Source of the DNA: Candidatus Gastranaerophilales bacterium
Lineage (GTDB): Bacteria; Cyanobacteriota; Vampirovibrionia; Gastranaerophilales; Gastranaerophilaceae
Reading direction: 5' to 3'
NCBI GenBank assembly: GCA_910586855.1
Contig: CAJUJH010000001.1
Location: 558,001 to 622,000 of the forward strand
Length of the DNA: 64,000 bases
This document shows positions 1-8,528 of this stretch, one piece after another. Position numbers and translations under genes: made by a program. Under the pieces are notes generated by a model that saw only the letters and a list, made by a program, of their open reading frames with translations, did no database searches and was not told the origin of the DNA. Position 1 is the first letter of the stretch. Every line of letters begins with the position of its first letter.

Positions 1-1490
1 TAGCGGATATTGTAACTGGCAGGCGCCTGGATATTGCTAATATGACAGGTTTTAAGAAAACTGCTGCAGAAATTTATAAAACAACAATAGGAAAAGTTTT
101 AAGCTGGTTCCACCTTTTAGATAAACATGCTACAAAACTTTATGAAAATGAGAGCATAAAAGGCGGAGTTAAAAAATATGTAAAAGCTTCATCCAATTAT
201 GGAGAATATTCAACTACAACCCTTGCAGAGCTTAAAAAAGTATTGAGTCAAAGCCCAGATAAAAAATTCAAAATATCAGGCAAGGAACAAACAGGAAGCG
301 AGCTTTTAAAAACTATCGAGTCATTGTTTGATGATACCGGTAAAAAAGTTGCAGATTTAGCCTCAGAAGCCAATGCTAAAGGCAGAATGATAAGCTACAA
401 CAATATGCTCAAAGGGCTGAATGAAGAAGGTGTAAAAACAGCTCAAAGCCTGACTGAAAGAACAACTGAAGGCTTTGTAGAAAAAATCAGAGGCAAAAAA
501 GTTAAAGACTTATTAACCGAACCTGTTGCAGGCACAATTCTTCAAAATGATAAAACGCATTATGCTCAAAGTGTTAAATCTGCCGTTGATTCCATAACGC
601 GCACTGCAAGCACTGTTGTTGAAGAAACTGCCGGAGATATTGCAGGTTTAAAAAAGGTCTTGGGTACTGCTGATATTGATACATACGCTGAAATTGATAA
701 AACTATAAAGCTTTTTGATAAGTATAAAAAGACAATTTTTGACGGAACTGCATCTTCTGCTAAAACCCAGGAAGAAATTTGCGGTAAACTTGATGATTTA
801 ATATCCCGTATTTTAAAATCGAATAATCCAAACGGGCAGGAAGCAATAAAAACACTTGAAAATGTTAAAAAATCCCTGACAAATATTAAAGGTGGTTCTG
901 TAGAAGAAATTATGGATATTGCACATGAAGTATTGGATGCAGAGACTTACAATAAAATAGTGCTTCCAAAATATAAAAATTTCCAAAAATCTCTGCAAGG
1001 CGCTTATCATAATGAAGCATCAGATGTTCTTGATAAATTAAGAGACATAAATTGCGGTTCTGCACCTACAGATTTTATGACACTTATCGGTTCAACCGCA
1101 TTATTGGGTGTTTACACAGCACAAGCCGAAAGCAATGATGAGCGCGTAAGTTTAGGCTTAACAACAGGTGTTCCTTTGATTTCTACAGTAGGTACTAACC
1201 TTCTTTGTGCAATAAAGAGTATAAGCGGCGGTAAGTCTATGGCAATATCTTTACTTGCAGGTTTTGTGACTAAAAAAGTTTGTGATGGCTTAAATAAAGT
1301 CTACAGAAAAGCAAGAGGATTAGAAGAAAATGCTAAGCCGTCAGTTGTCACAATAGAAGATTACATACCCTATAAAAATAAATTTGGGGAATTATTTATG
1401 GTGCCTCCGGGTACGGATATCAATACATTGAACAATAAAACCTTGAATGCAGCACAGATACAGCAAATTGGCACCGTACGATTATCATAA
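1..1490 (+). CDS. Hypothetical protein, 5' end cut off by the window
   Basis: The frame is open from base 3, thirteen codons before the first ATG at 42. No Shine-Dalgarno sequence precedes that ATG, so the gene very likely starts outside the window. The visible part (about 495 residues) is rich in Lys, Glu, Ser and Thr and looks helical. Near the C-terminus, at roughly residues 345-360, 370-390 and 397-410 counted from the ATG at 42, lie hydrophobic stretches that could be membrane segments or a hydrophobic hairpin. The last 65 residues are polar. I recognise no catalytic motif. Its build (long charged helical part plus short Gly/Ala-rich hydrophobic pieces) resembles the proteins at 61918-63189 and 41641-42867. 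Function unknown. Confidence 0.7.
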   Translation, partial: ADIVTGRRLDIANMTGFKKTAAEIYKTTIGKVLSWFHLLDKHATKLYENESIKGGVKKYVKASSNYGEYSTTTLAELKKVLSQSPDKKFKISGKEQTGSELLKTIESLFDDTGKKVADLASEANAKGRMISYNNMLKGLNEEGVKTAQSLTERTTEGFVEKIRGKKVKDLLTEPVAGTILQNDKTHYAQSVKSAVDSITRTASTVVEETAGDIAGLKKVLGTADIDTYAEIDKTIKLFDKYKKTIFDGTASSAKTQEEICGKLDDLISRILKSNNPNGQEAIKTLENVKKSLTNIKGGSVEEIMDIAHEVLDAETYNKIVLPKYKNFQKSLQGAYHNEASDVLDKLRDINCGSAPTDFMTLIGSTALLGVYTAQAESNDERVSLGLTTGVPLISTVGTNLLCAIKSISGGKSMAISLLAGFVTKKVCDGLNKVYRKARGLEENAKPSVVTIEDYIPYKNKFGELFMVPPGTDINTLNNKTLNAAQIQQIGTVRLS

Positions 1491-1520
1491 GAAAAAAGGA
1501 TAGGGAAAAATAAGGATATA

Positions 1521-1551
1521 AAAACACTCTTTAAGAAATAAAGAGTGTTTT
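1521..1551. terminator. Bidirectional intrinsic terminator
   Basis: A perfect 13-bp inverted repeat (1521-1533 with 1539-1551, loop of 5) carries A-runs on the left and T-runs on the right. It can therefore stop transcription of the plus-strand gene ending at 1490 and of the ferredoxin gene arriving from the minus strand. Confidence 0.85.
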
Positions 1552-1578
1552 TGTTCTATTTAATAAAATCTAAGTCAA

Positions 1579-1758
1579 TTATTCTTCAATTTGAATAACT
1601 GAAACAGGGCATGATTCAGCTGCTTCTTTAACGCAGTCTTCATTACCTGCAATATTTGCTTCAACAACAGTTGCAACATCTTCTACCTTAAAAACATCAG
1701 GGCAAAAAGATTCGCAAGCGCCGCATGCTATACAACCTTCTTCGATTCTAACTTTCAT
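1579..1758 (-). CDS. Small [4Fe-4S] ferredoxin, 59 aa
   Basis: A cytoplasmic electron carrier. The 59-residue product has CxxCxxCxxxCP near residues 9-19 (GCIACGACESFCP) and two further cysteines near the C-terminus, the last in SCPV. The second group lacks the spacing of a second cluster. This matches the single-cluster ferredoxins of the Thermotoga/Desulfovibrio type, in which one motif plus the distal CP binds a [4Fe-4S] cluster and the extra Cys may form a disulfide. The ATG at 1758 has AAAGGAG a few bases upstream. The gene stands alone between scpB and a terminator. The redox partner cannot be told from context. Confidence 0.9.
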   Translation of the reverse strand: MKVRIEEGCIACGACESFCPDVFKVEDVATVVEANIAGNEDCVKEAAESCPVSVIQIEE

Positions 1759-1808
1759 TTGGTTAACTCCTTTAAATTATTTAGTAAAACATTATGTACT
1801 TGATTTGA

Positions 1809-1838
1809 ATTATACTAAAAAAGAACCTAAAAAAGCAA
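1809..1838 (-). promoter_or_regulatory. Sigma70-type promoter for the ferredoxin gene
   Basis: Reading the minus strand, TTGCTT (1833-1838), 18 bases, then TATAAT (1809-1814), about 50 bases before the ferredoxin ATG. Confidence 0.6.
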
Positions 1839-1864
1839 GATTCCAAAAGTACCATTTTTATAAA

Positions 1865-2443
1865 TTATAAGTTTTTAATATCCTTTGTAGTATCTAATAG
1901 CTTAGCTAGAGTCTTAGCATCTCCCTTAAGTTTGAAATATTCTGCAAACTTAGGTGTAGTCTTAAGATTATAAGAACGTCCGTTTTTATCCTTTGTTCTT
2001 GAAATGAAGCCTTTTTCTAAAAGCTCTGTCACATGCTCATAAGCGTTAGACCTTAATTCTTTTAAATAAGACTGTCTTATGGGTTCTTTAAGCGCAATTA
2101 TTAAAAGTGTTTTTGCAACAGAAGGCTTAATATCAACAGGGCAAAGCTTTTCTACTATATCAAGATGCTCTTCTTTAACCTGAATTATATACCCGTCTTC
2201 ATCATCAATTTCAAGTGCACCATCACGCGAAGAATAATCAAACATTAATTCTAAAAGCGCATTTTCAATCTTATCTTCTTCAATATTTAAAAGTTCTGCT
2301 ATTTCAACAGGCTGCATGGCGCGCGCTGTTATAAATAAAACCGCCTCAACCTTTGCTTTAAGGTTAATAATCTCTTCTTCGGTATTATTTTGAGCCATAT
2401 TATCGGCAAATTCATCTTTATATATTTCATCACTAGCAGGCAT
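1865..2443 (-). CDS. scpB: Segregation and condensation protein B
   Basis: ScpB forms the paired winged-helix subunit that binds ScpA and bridges the SMC heads in chromosome condensation. The 192-residue product has the expected layout: an N-terminal winged helix (roughly residues 28-95, with VEAVLFITARAMQPVEIAE) and a second one (roughly 105-180, with PIRQSYLKELRSNAYEHV). A short acidic leader of about 25 residues precedes it. The ATG at 2443 has GGAGAT just upstream and overlaps the end of scpA by 11 bp, implying translational coupling. It is the last gene of smc-scpA-scpB. Confidence 0.92.
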   Translation of the reverse strand: MPASDEIYKDEFADNMAQNNTEEEIINLKAKVEAVLFITARAMQPVEIAELLNIEEDKIENALLELMFDYSSRDGALEIDDEDGYIIQVKEEHLDIVEKLCPVDIKPSVAKTLLIIALKEPIRQSYLKELRSNAYEHVTELLEKGFISRTKDKNGRSYNLKTTPKFAEYFKLKGDAKTLAKLLDTTKDIKNL

Positions 2444-3413
2444 CTTTTATCTCCTCGTCTGCAAGTATTGCTTTATCCTTATCAAGCTTTGCCTTCAGGG
2501 GTTTAACTCTTTTTGAAACTGCAGATTCTTCAATATTTTCAATAGATTCTTCAATATTTTTAGATGGCAGTTTTACAAATAAATCTCCATAAAATTCCTC
2601 TTGATAAATTTCAAATTTTCCATGGGACACAAGATATAAAATTGCAATATAAGCTGCAGTTTTTGAAAATCCAAGAAGAGTGAGTTCTGTAAGTTCAATC
2701 ATCTCAACATTTTCAAGAATTTTATTTAAATTCTGCTCCATCTTATCTGCAAGGCTTTCAATGTATTCATCCTGCGTCATATCAAGAATATCGCTTGTTG
2801 TCATCTTTGAATATTTGCGGTTCATTCTTAATTTATGGTTATCAATGGCATCTTTTAATTCGCGCTTTTTTTCAAGCTTTTCATAAAATTCAATGTGGCG
2901 GATTAAATCATTTAATGTAATCCCTCTGTTTCTGTTTAATTTCGTACTTGTTCTTCTTTGCAGCACTTCATCAAAAGAAATAACATTGGATGAAGGCAGC
3001 TGTAATTGTTCTCCTTCATACCCTTCATATCCGTCGTACCCGTCATTATATTCATCAAACTCTGGTTCAACCTCAAAATCTTTTAAGCTGATTCCTGCAA
3101 GCACCCTTGATTTTAAATTTACAAGAGCTGCAGCAGGCACAAATGTTCTTCCAATCAGCTTTAAATTTCTGTTTTCATTGAGTTCTTTCAGTTTTTTCAT
3201 ATATTCATCATATACTTTTACAACATCAATGTTCCATGGGTCAATTTTACCTGTTTTTGCCATATTCATAATAATTTCAATGGCATCAAACGGGCTTGTG
3301 GCGGCATTCGATACAGATTCTACCATCTCATATTCATAATTGGATTCAATTCCAACCTTTTTGTTGAAATCCTCATTATTTTGATTATCGTAAAATTTTA
3401 TTGCATTATTCAT
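2433..3413 (-). CDS. scpA: Segregation and condensation protein A (kleisin)
   Basis: The kleisin linking the two SMC heads. The 326-residue product shows the N-terminal ScpA signature (FDAIEIIMNMAKTGKIDPWN, then LVNLKSRVLAG) and a C-terminal winged helix (ELTLLGFSKTAAYIAILYLV...GKFEIYQEEFYGDLFV). It is longer than the usual 240-270 residues. The extra length is an acidic, Tyr/Gly-rich tandem stretch near residues 120-135 (DGYDGYEGYEGEQ) and a polar C-terminal tail of about 45 residues. It starts 24 bp after smc with GAGAG as ribosome site. Confidence 0.92.
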   Translation of the reverse strand: MNNAIKFYDNQNNEDFNKKVGIESNYEYEMVESVSNAATSPFDAIEIIMNMAKTGKIDPWNIDVVKVYDEYMKKLKELNENRNLKLIGRTFVPAAALVNLKSRVLAGISLKDFEVEPEFDEYNDGYDGYEGYEGEQLQLPSSNVISFDEVLQRRTSTKLNRNRGITLNDLIRHIEFYEKLEKKRELKDAIDNHKLRMNRKYSKMTTSDILDMTQDEYIESLADKMEQNLNKILENVEMIELTELTLLGFSKTAAYIAILYLVSHGKFEIYQEEFYGDLFVKLPSKNIEESIENIEESAVSKRVKPLKAKLDKDKAILADEEIKDAC

Positions 3414-3437
3414 AATCTAACTCTCAATAAACTTTTG

Positions 3438-6400
3438 CTATTTACTGTTTGTAACTCCTGATACCATTGTTCTGCCTCTGTTTTGGGTAACTCCAATTAC
3501 TCTTTGTGCGGTATCATTCATCTGTGACCTTTGGCTTATTACAATAAACTGGGTATTTTCTGATTGTGTATCAATCATTTTGGCAATTCTCTCAACATTA
3601 AATCCGTCAAGCGCAGCGTCAACCTCATCCAGTGCATAAAATGGTGCCGGCATGTGGCGTTGAACAGCAAACACTAAAGATAATACCATAAGCGTTTTTT
3701 CTCCGCCGCTCATTCCTGCAAGTTTTTGCTTTTCTTTATTTTTCTGGTTTCCTTCAATCGTAAGACCGCCAAGGAAAGGATTTACAGGGTCTTCAAGAAT
3801 AAGCTCGCCATAGCCGTCTGTTAGTTCTGTAAAGATTGTTTTAAAATGCTCATTAACAGAATTAAATGTATTTAAGAAAGTTTCTTTCTTAAGGTCTTCA
3901 TATCCCATCATTCTGCTTTGAATTTCATTTTTCTCATTTTCAAGTGTTTCAATTTTGGCATTTAATTCTTTTTGTCTGTTTAAAACAACTTCATAATCTT
4001 CAATGGCGCGCATGTTTACTAAGCCTAAATCATCCATCTTTTTTTGCAGTTTTTGGATTTTAGCGGTTATTTCATCGGTTGAAATTTCAGGCGGAGTTAA
4101 ATCATCTGTTTTTACGCCTTTTTCTTTTAATTCTTCAACAATAGCATTAAATAAAGGTTCATACTCATTTCGTCTTGCCTTAGCGCCTTCAATTGCTTCC
4201 TGGATTCTTTCAATCTCATTTTCAAGGATATTTTTAGCCTTTTCGGCTTCAATCATCTCATCTTGTACTTTTTGTCTTATATTTTGTAATTCTACGAGGT
4301 TTTTACCAAGTTCAATGACTTCTTTTTCAAGTTCAACGCGAACTTTTTCAAGTTCCGTGATTTCAAGTTCAAGTCTTGCTTTATCTTCATTTAAGCCGAC
4401 ATTATCCGAGGTCATTTTCTTGATATCATTTTCTTTAACTTCAATCATCTGACCTGTAAAATTAATGGTCTGATTTTCTTTCAAAATGTCATTTTCAACA
4501 TTTAAAATCTTCTTTTCAATATCTTTAATGTCACTTTCAACTCCCTGAGTCATTTCCTGAAGTTTCTTTAATTCTCCTTCATCAATGAATTTTTCAACTT
4601 CAGCCACCTCTGTTTGGATATTTGTTATTTTTTCAATAATATCCACATGTTTTTGTTCAATTTTATCTAAAAGAGTTTCTGTTTTTTTGATTTCAGGAGT
4701 CAGCTCATTTATTCTTTTTAGCTTTTCTTCAATAATTTTTTCAAATTCTTCATGGGATTTTAAAAGCTGTGAATACTCGTATTTTGCACCTTGCAGCGAA
4801 TTTAGTGCATTGCTGTGTTGTGCTCTTAATTGTTCTGATTTTAATTCAAGCTCTTTTAGCTTCTCTCCGCGAGCTCTGTAGGCTTCTTCAAGTTCCTTAA
4901 AACGTTCTTTATAGTTATTAAGCTCTCTGTCATCCGCCTTGCCAAAAGCCGGAGCACTTCTTTTCTTTGAGCCGCCTGAAATTGCGCCTGATTTTTCAAA
5001 TATCTCGCCATCAAGAGTAATAATTCTGTATTTACCCATCAGCCTTTTTGCTGTAGCCATATTGTCTACAATTAAAGTATCGCCCAGTGCAAAGAAAAAT
5101 GCCTTAATATATTTATCGTCAAAATCTATCAAATTTATTGCAAAATCAATAACCCCATCCAGTTTTGGCAAAGGAAGGTTATTTGGTGCAGGTTTTAATT
5201 TATTTAAAGGAAGACAGGTTGCCCAGCCTCTTCCTTGTGTTTTTAAAAGCCCTAAAGCTCTTGTTGCAACATTTTCATCTTCAACAATTATAAATTTGCC
5301 TCGTCCGCCAAGAGCCTCATTTATAGCTGTTGCATAATCAGGCTCCACATCCATCAGCTGGCTTAATGGTGCATGAACTCCATCTATCTTTGCATTTAAA
5401 ATAAATTCTACCCCTTCGCCAAGCCCGTATGTTTTATATGCCTGCCTGTTTGCTTCAAGCTGTGCAATCTTTTTATTTGCAAGCTGGATAGAATACATAT
5501 CATCCTGTAATTGAGTTCTTGTCTTATCAATATCGGCCAAAACGCCTTTATGCATCAGCTTAATATCATCAAGTTCTTTTGTTAAAATTTCAACCTGCGA
5601 TGATAATTTATCAGAATTTTCATCAAAATTTTTATTTCTGTTCTCAAGCTCTTCAACTGCTTTATTTGTACTTTCAAGTTCTTTATTTAAATTTTCAAGT
5701 TTTGATTCATTAGGAAGCTTTTCTTCTTTAATTAAATCGTTTTCCTTATCTTTAAGTGTGTCTAATTCTTTTCTTAAAGTATTCCTTTTTTCAATATAAG
5801 TATTTGCAGCCTCATTTAAGCCTGTCATATCGGATAAAATCTTGCTCAATTCTTCTTGTTTTGTTTTAAGGGCATTATCAAGTTCAAGCTTTGATTTTTC
5901 CTTATTTTCAATACTTAATTTTCCCTGTTCAATTTGGTTTTTGTACCCTTCAATTGCATTTTGCGCTGCATAAACTGTCTTATTATTTGATGTTATTTGT
6001 TTTTCTGTGTATAGAATTGAATCTTTTTTTCTTTGAATTTCGCTTTTCTTTTCTTCAACAAGTTTCTTTACTTCAAGCTGCTTATCTTCACCTTGCGCCC
6101 GTACTTTAGCACAAATTTCGTCGTATTCAATTTTCTTTTTATTGATTTCTTCCTGCTTGTTTTCAATTTCAATTTCCTGTTTTTTCTTATCTTTGGTACA
6201 TCTTAAAATATTTTCATGTGCCATCTCCAAGATTTTTTTGAAATCAAAATATTTAACGGTTGTAATCTGCCCTTCAAGCTCAGTCTTTTGAGTTTTAATT
6301 TCCTGATATTTTAATGCTACTTCTCTTTCTTCCTTTAGTTTTTCAAGGTTTTCATCCAGCCCGGACATCACAAGTAAAGAATCTTTAACTCTGTTTTCAA

Positions 6401-6938
6401 CAATTTCAAGCTCGCCTGTTGCAGCTTCAATTTTTCTGTTAAAATCACCGACCCCTGCAACTTCATCAATAAATTTTCTTCTCTCCATTGAAGAACATTT
6501 AACAAGCCCTAAAACATCCCCTTGCATAATAACGTTCCAGCTGCGGGAAGTGATAGAGTATTTTTCAAGTTCAAGATGAATCTGCCCTAAAGTAGTTGCT
6601 TTATCATTCATATAATAGGTGCTGATGTAGCCTGAAGGTGCCTTTTTAATCTTCCTTGCAAAGGAAAGTTCCGTCCCTATATCATCATCTAAATCGAAAA
6701 CAACCTTAACCTGCGCTTCTTTTCTGTTGTTGTGGGTTGAAATTAAGTCTGCAACACCTTTTTCAGACCTTAAATCTCTGGCTGAAGATAAGCCCAGAGT
6801 AAATAATATACTGTCTATAATATTACTTTTGCCTGAACCGTTTATGCCTGCAATAGCAGTAAAGCCCGAAAAAAAAGGTATCTCGGTCTTATTTGCAAAA
6901 GATTTAAAATTGTCAATTTCTAATCGTTTTATGTGCAT
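3438..6938 (-). CDS. smc: Chromosome partition protein SMC
   Basis: The ATPase of bacterial condensin. From the ATG at 6938 the product has 1166 residues, the normal length. It starts MHIKRLEIDNFKSFANKTEI as SMC proteins do, with Walker A GINGSGKSNIID just after. Two long coiled coils flank a hinge (around residues 500-640, VEPDYATAINEALGGRGK). The ABC signature LAGMSGGEKTL and Walker B FYALDEVDAALD lie near the C-terminus. A TTG at 7004 is also in frame, but it is the -35 box of the promoter and would add 22 non-homologous residues, so I reject it. smc is followed closely by scpA and scpB, so the whole complex is one transcription unit. Confidence 0.96.
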   Translation of the reverse strand: MHIKRLEIDNFKSFANKTEIPFFSGFTAIAGINGSGKSNIIDSILFTLGLSSARDLRSEKGVADLISTHNNRKEAQVKVVFDLDDDIGTELSFARKIKKAPSGYISTYYMNDKATTLGQIHLELEKYSITSRSWNVIMQGDVLGLVKCSSMERRKFIDEVAGVGDFNRKIEAATGELEIVENRVKDSLLVMSGLDENLEKLKEEREVALKYQEIKTQKTELEGQITTVKYFDFKKILEMAHENILRCTKDKKKQEIEIENKQEEINKKKIEYDEICAKVRAQGEDKQLEVKKLVEEKKSEIQRKKDSILYTEKQITSNNKTVYAAQNAIEGYKNQIEQGKLSIENKEKSKLELDNALKTKQEELSKILSDMTGLNEAANTYIEKRNTLRKELDTLKDKENDLIKEEKLPNESKLENLNKELESTNKAVEELENRNKNFDENSDKLSSQVEILTKELDDIKLMHKGVLADIDKTRTQLQDDMYSIQLANKKIAQLEANRQAYKTYGLGEGVEFILNAKIDGVHAPLSQLMDVEPDYATAINEALGGRGKFIIVEDENVATRALGLLKTQGRGWATCLPLNKLKPAPNNLPLPKLDGVIDFAINLIDFDDKYIKAFFFALGDTLIVDNMATAKRLMGKYRIITLDGEIFEKSGAISGGSKKRSAPAFGKADDRELNNYKERFKELEEAYRARGEKLKELELKSEQLRAQHSNALNSLQGAKYEYSQLLKSHEEFEKIIEEKLKRINELTPEIKKTETLLDKIEQKHVDIIEKITNIQTEVAEVEKFIDEGELKKLQEMTQGVESDIKDIEKKILNVENDILKENQTINFTGQMIEVKENDIKKMTSDNVGLNEDKARLELEITELEKVRVELEKEVIELGKNLVELQNIRQKVQDEMIEAEKAKNILENEIERIQEAIEGAKARRNEYEPLFNAIVEELKEKGVKTDDLTPPEISTDEITAKIQKLQKKMDDLGLVNMRAIEDYEVVLNRQKELNAKIETLENEKNEIQSRMMGYEDLKKETFLNTFNSVNEHFKTIFTELTDGYGELILEDPVNPFLGGLTIEGNQKNKEKQKLAGMSGGEKTLMVLSLVFAVQRHMPAPFYALDEVDAALDGFNVERIAKMIDTQSENTQFIVISQRSQMNDTAQRVIGVTQNRGRTMVSGVTNSK

Positions 6939-6974
6939 TAAAATAATATCCGGACTACAGGCATAATTATTAAT

Positions 6975-7004
6975 ATTACACAATAAAAACTTATCTTGTG
7001 TCAA
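6975..7004 (-). promoter_or_regulatory. Promoter of smc-scpA-scpB, inside a duplicated 40-bp element
   Basis: On the minus strand TTGACA (6999-7004), 18 bases, TGTAAT (6975-6980), about 37 bases before the smc ATG. It lies in the 40-bp element 6976-7015, repeated at 7885-7924. Within it, TTGACACAA and TTGTGTAA form an inverted pair spanning the promoter, a possible operator. Confidence 0.6.
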
Positions 7005-7015
7005 ATTTTGTTACA
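6976..7015 (-). repeat. Promoter element copy 1 (34/40 identical to 7885-7924)
   Basis: The ends (13 bp on one side, 18 of 19 on the other) are conserved while the 8-bp middle has diverged. Same orientation as copy 2, with the Abi-type gene between them. Confidence 0.75.
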
Positions 7016-7104
7016 CCTGATAAAATTTTCTTTACTTAATTTCAAGGCTAAAATATCTGTGACACTTGACAAACCTAAAAATATATCCCATAATATAAGT
7101 GGGT

Positions 7105-7151
7105 AACCTAGAGATTTCTTCCTACGATTGTATCGTACAGTGCTCTAGGTT
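7105..7151. other. Nested palindrome at the 3' end of the Abi-type gene
   Basis: A 9-bp outer stem (7105-7113 with 7143-7151, AACCTAGAG/CTCTAGGTT) encloses a perfect 6-bp inner stem TACGAT-TGT-ATCGTA (7123-7137). It overlaps the last codons of the Abi-type gene. On the plus strand it is followed by a T-run, but no plus-strand gene precedes it. In the gene's own direction there is no T-run, so it is a poor terminator for that gene. Confidence 0.6.
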
Positions 7152-7838
7152 TTTGGTTTTATTGGGGGTATTAAATATTTCATTGTAAATTTTAAGAAAA
7201 CTTGTTGTACTTTTTAATATATCGGAATCATCACTTGGCAAATAGGAAATAATTTCCATAATTTCATTGTATTTATTTAAAAGTGCTTCAGGGTTCTTAA
7301 ATATGGGTTCATAATGAAATATTCTGTTTCTGAGTTTTCTTATTGAACGAAGTTTGATTGAAATTATATGTATTTGTTGTTGTTTATTACTTGGATAGTT
7401 TGTAAATATTCCCTTAAAACAACCTTTTTGAGTCCATATTTTAGCATTATATTTTTTGGAACAAAGGTTTGTCCAAAAACCAAAGTTTAAATTTGCAATG
7501 ACCTTTCCTGTGGTGAAATTATTCTTGTAATTTCGCTTAATTTCATTATAAGTGCTGCATAATATTTCATAATCATGGTTTGATAATATATTTTGTTGTT
7601 TTATTTCATCTTCTATCCAGGTTTTTGATAAATATCTGCATAGTGTTGAATTAATCGCGTTTCTTAATGTGATTTCAAGCATTGATAATTCAGGATAAAG
7701 AGCTTGAGAAATTCTGATATTATTTTTGTATCGTTCAATTATGATATCCAAAGTATCGCCTTCATTATAATTGAAAGAGTACAGACGCTCTTTGCTTATT
7801 GTATTTGTATATTTTTCAATTTCTTTAATATTAACCAT
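7122..7838 (-). CDS. Abi-like protein with HEPN ribonuclease motif
   Basis: The 238-residue product resembles the Abi_2 (AbiD/AbiF-like) abortive infection family. The N-terminal part contains ALYPELSMLEITLRNAIN and the middle FGFWTNLCS. A C-terminal RNRIFH (in LRKLRNRIFHYEPI, around residue 185) fits the Rx4H active site of HEPN RNases. Family members abort phage growth, probably by RNA cleavage; that role is inferred here. The gene has its own promoter, a near copy of the smc promoter. The ATG at 7838 lacks a clear Shine-Dalgarno sequence. It sits alone, with no obvious antitoxin, in an accessory pocket beside smc. Confidence 0.75.
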   Translation of the reverse strand: MVNIKEIEKYTNTISKERLYSFNYNEGDTLDIIIERYKNNIRISQALYPELSMLEITLRNAINSTLCRYLSKTWIEDEIKQQNILSNHDYEILCSTYNEIKRNYKNNFTTGKVIANLNFGFWTNLCSKKYNAKIWTQKGCFKGIFTNYPSNKQQQIHIISIKLRSIRKLRNRIFHYEPIFKNPEALLNKYNEIMEIISYLPSDDSDILKSTTSFLKIYNEIFNTPNKTKNLEHCTIQS

Positions 7839-7883
7839 AATTTTTTTGTATCAAAATATAATAACAGCGCGATTTCAAAAGTA

Positions 7884-7913
7884 ATTACACAATAAAATCC
7901 TACACTGTGTCAA
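7884..7913 (-). promoter_or_regulatory. Promoter of the Abi-type gene
   Basis: TTGACA (7908-7913), 18 bases, TGTAAT (7884-7889) on the minus strand. Boxes and spacing are identical to those of the smc promoter. Confidence 0.6.
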
Positions 7914-7924
7914 ATTTCGTTACA
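7885..7924 (-). repeat. Promoter element copy 2
   Basis: Second copy of the 40-bp element at 6976-7015, 34 of 40 positions identical. It ends two bases from the stop codon of the frameshifted gene at 7926-8157. Confidence 0.75.
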
Positions 7925-7925
7925 G

Positions 7926-8157
7926 TTAATTATTCTTGTTTAATAGAAATTGTCTGTATATTTTATCTTCAAGCACAGAAAAAGATTGTTCAATGTTTTT
8001 AAACCTGTTTTTCGTAAGCTTGGAAAGTAAAAGCGCCTGTGAGTATTTGATTATTTAAAGAACTGCACTCTAAGGCAGTATGAAAGCTCTCTAAAAGATT
8101 TTTTGTTTCGTAAATTGATAAACCCGTTTCATCTATAATTTCAGCAACCGAATCCAT
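7926..8157 (-). pseudogene. Small helical protein gene split by a frameshift
   Basis: An ATG at 8157 with TTGGAG upstream opens a frame of 52 codons (start MDSVAEIIDETGLSIYETKN) that ends at 7999. From about 8045 another frame continues smoothly as YSQALLLSKLTKNRF, then EDKIYRQFLLNKNN, and stops at 7926. The two halves read as one amphipathic helical protein of about 77 residues broken by a single-base frameshift, so I mark it as a probable pseudogene. The alternatives are a sequencing error or programmed frameshifting. No family recognised. Confidence 0.5.
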
Positions 8158-8306
8158 AATATATCTCCAACTATTTTGTGTATAGATAATATTTTATGTT
8201 TTTTGCGATGATAAGTCGATAAACCATAGTAGAAAAAGTTATTCTATACAATAACTCAAAAATATAATATGTAATTATAGAATAAGTTGTGCTGAAATCA
8301 TAATAT

Positions 8307-8528
8307 ATTGAATTTTCAAAAAACAAAGAGCTTGTTGCTTTAAGAGGACACTATTTTTCTGCAATATTATTGATATCAAGCGGTATTGCCGGATTATTTT
8401 TTGCAGATATCATGGTTTGGAAGTTAGTAACTTTTTGCATCATCGGTGTCTATTTTGATATGGTATTTATAGGTAATTTTTTTAATACCAATGATGAAAT
8501 TAAAGACATATTAAGGAGGTTAAAATGA
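8307..8528 (+). CDS. Small membrane protein, possibly with a lost or ATT start codon
   Basis: An open frame ending at 8528 encodes two hydrophobic segments (ALRGHYFSAILLISSGIAGL, then VWKLVTFCIIGVYFDMVFIG) and a polar tail ending IKDILRRLK. The frame opens after a TAA at 8301. The first codons read ATT GAA TTT TCA, as if an original ATG at 8307 had become ATT. Real start options are that ATT, a TTG inside, or the ATG at 8412 (38 residues). The stop overlaps the ATG of the next gene by 4 bases, so the two form a pair. A 7-bp inverted repeat (8236-8242/8249-8255) and TATAAT (8262-8267) lie upstream. Confidence 0.45.
   Translation: MEFSKNKELVALRGHYFSAILLISSGIAGLFFADIMVWKLVTFCIIGVYFDMVFIGNFFNTNDEIKDILRRLK

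Noticed and set aside
2893..3339. Plus-strand frame opposite scpA
   Set aside because: Ser/Pro-rich shadow of the real ScpA coding sequence.
3438..6938. Several plus-strand frames of 70-150 codons
   Set aside because: Ser/Phe/Ile-rich products are the mirror of the coiled coils of SMC.
6939..7004. TTG start extending smc by 22 codons
   Set aside because: The TTG is the TTGACA -35 box, and SMC proteins begin at the MHIKRLEIDNFKSF-like motif, which matches the ATG at 6938.
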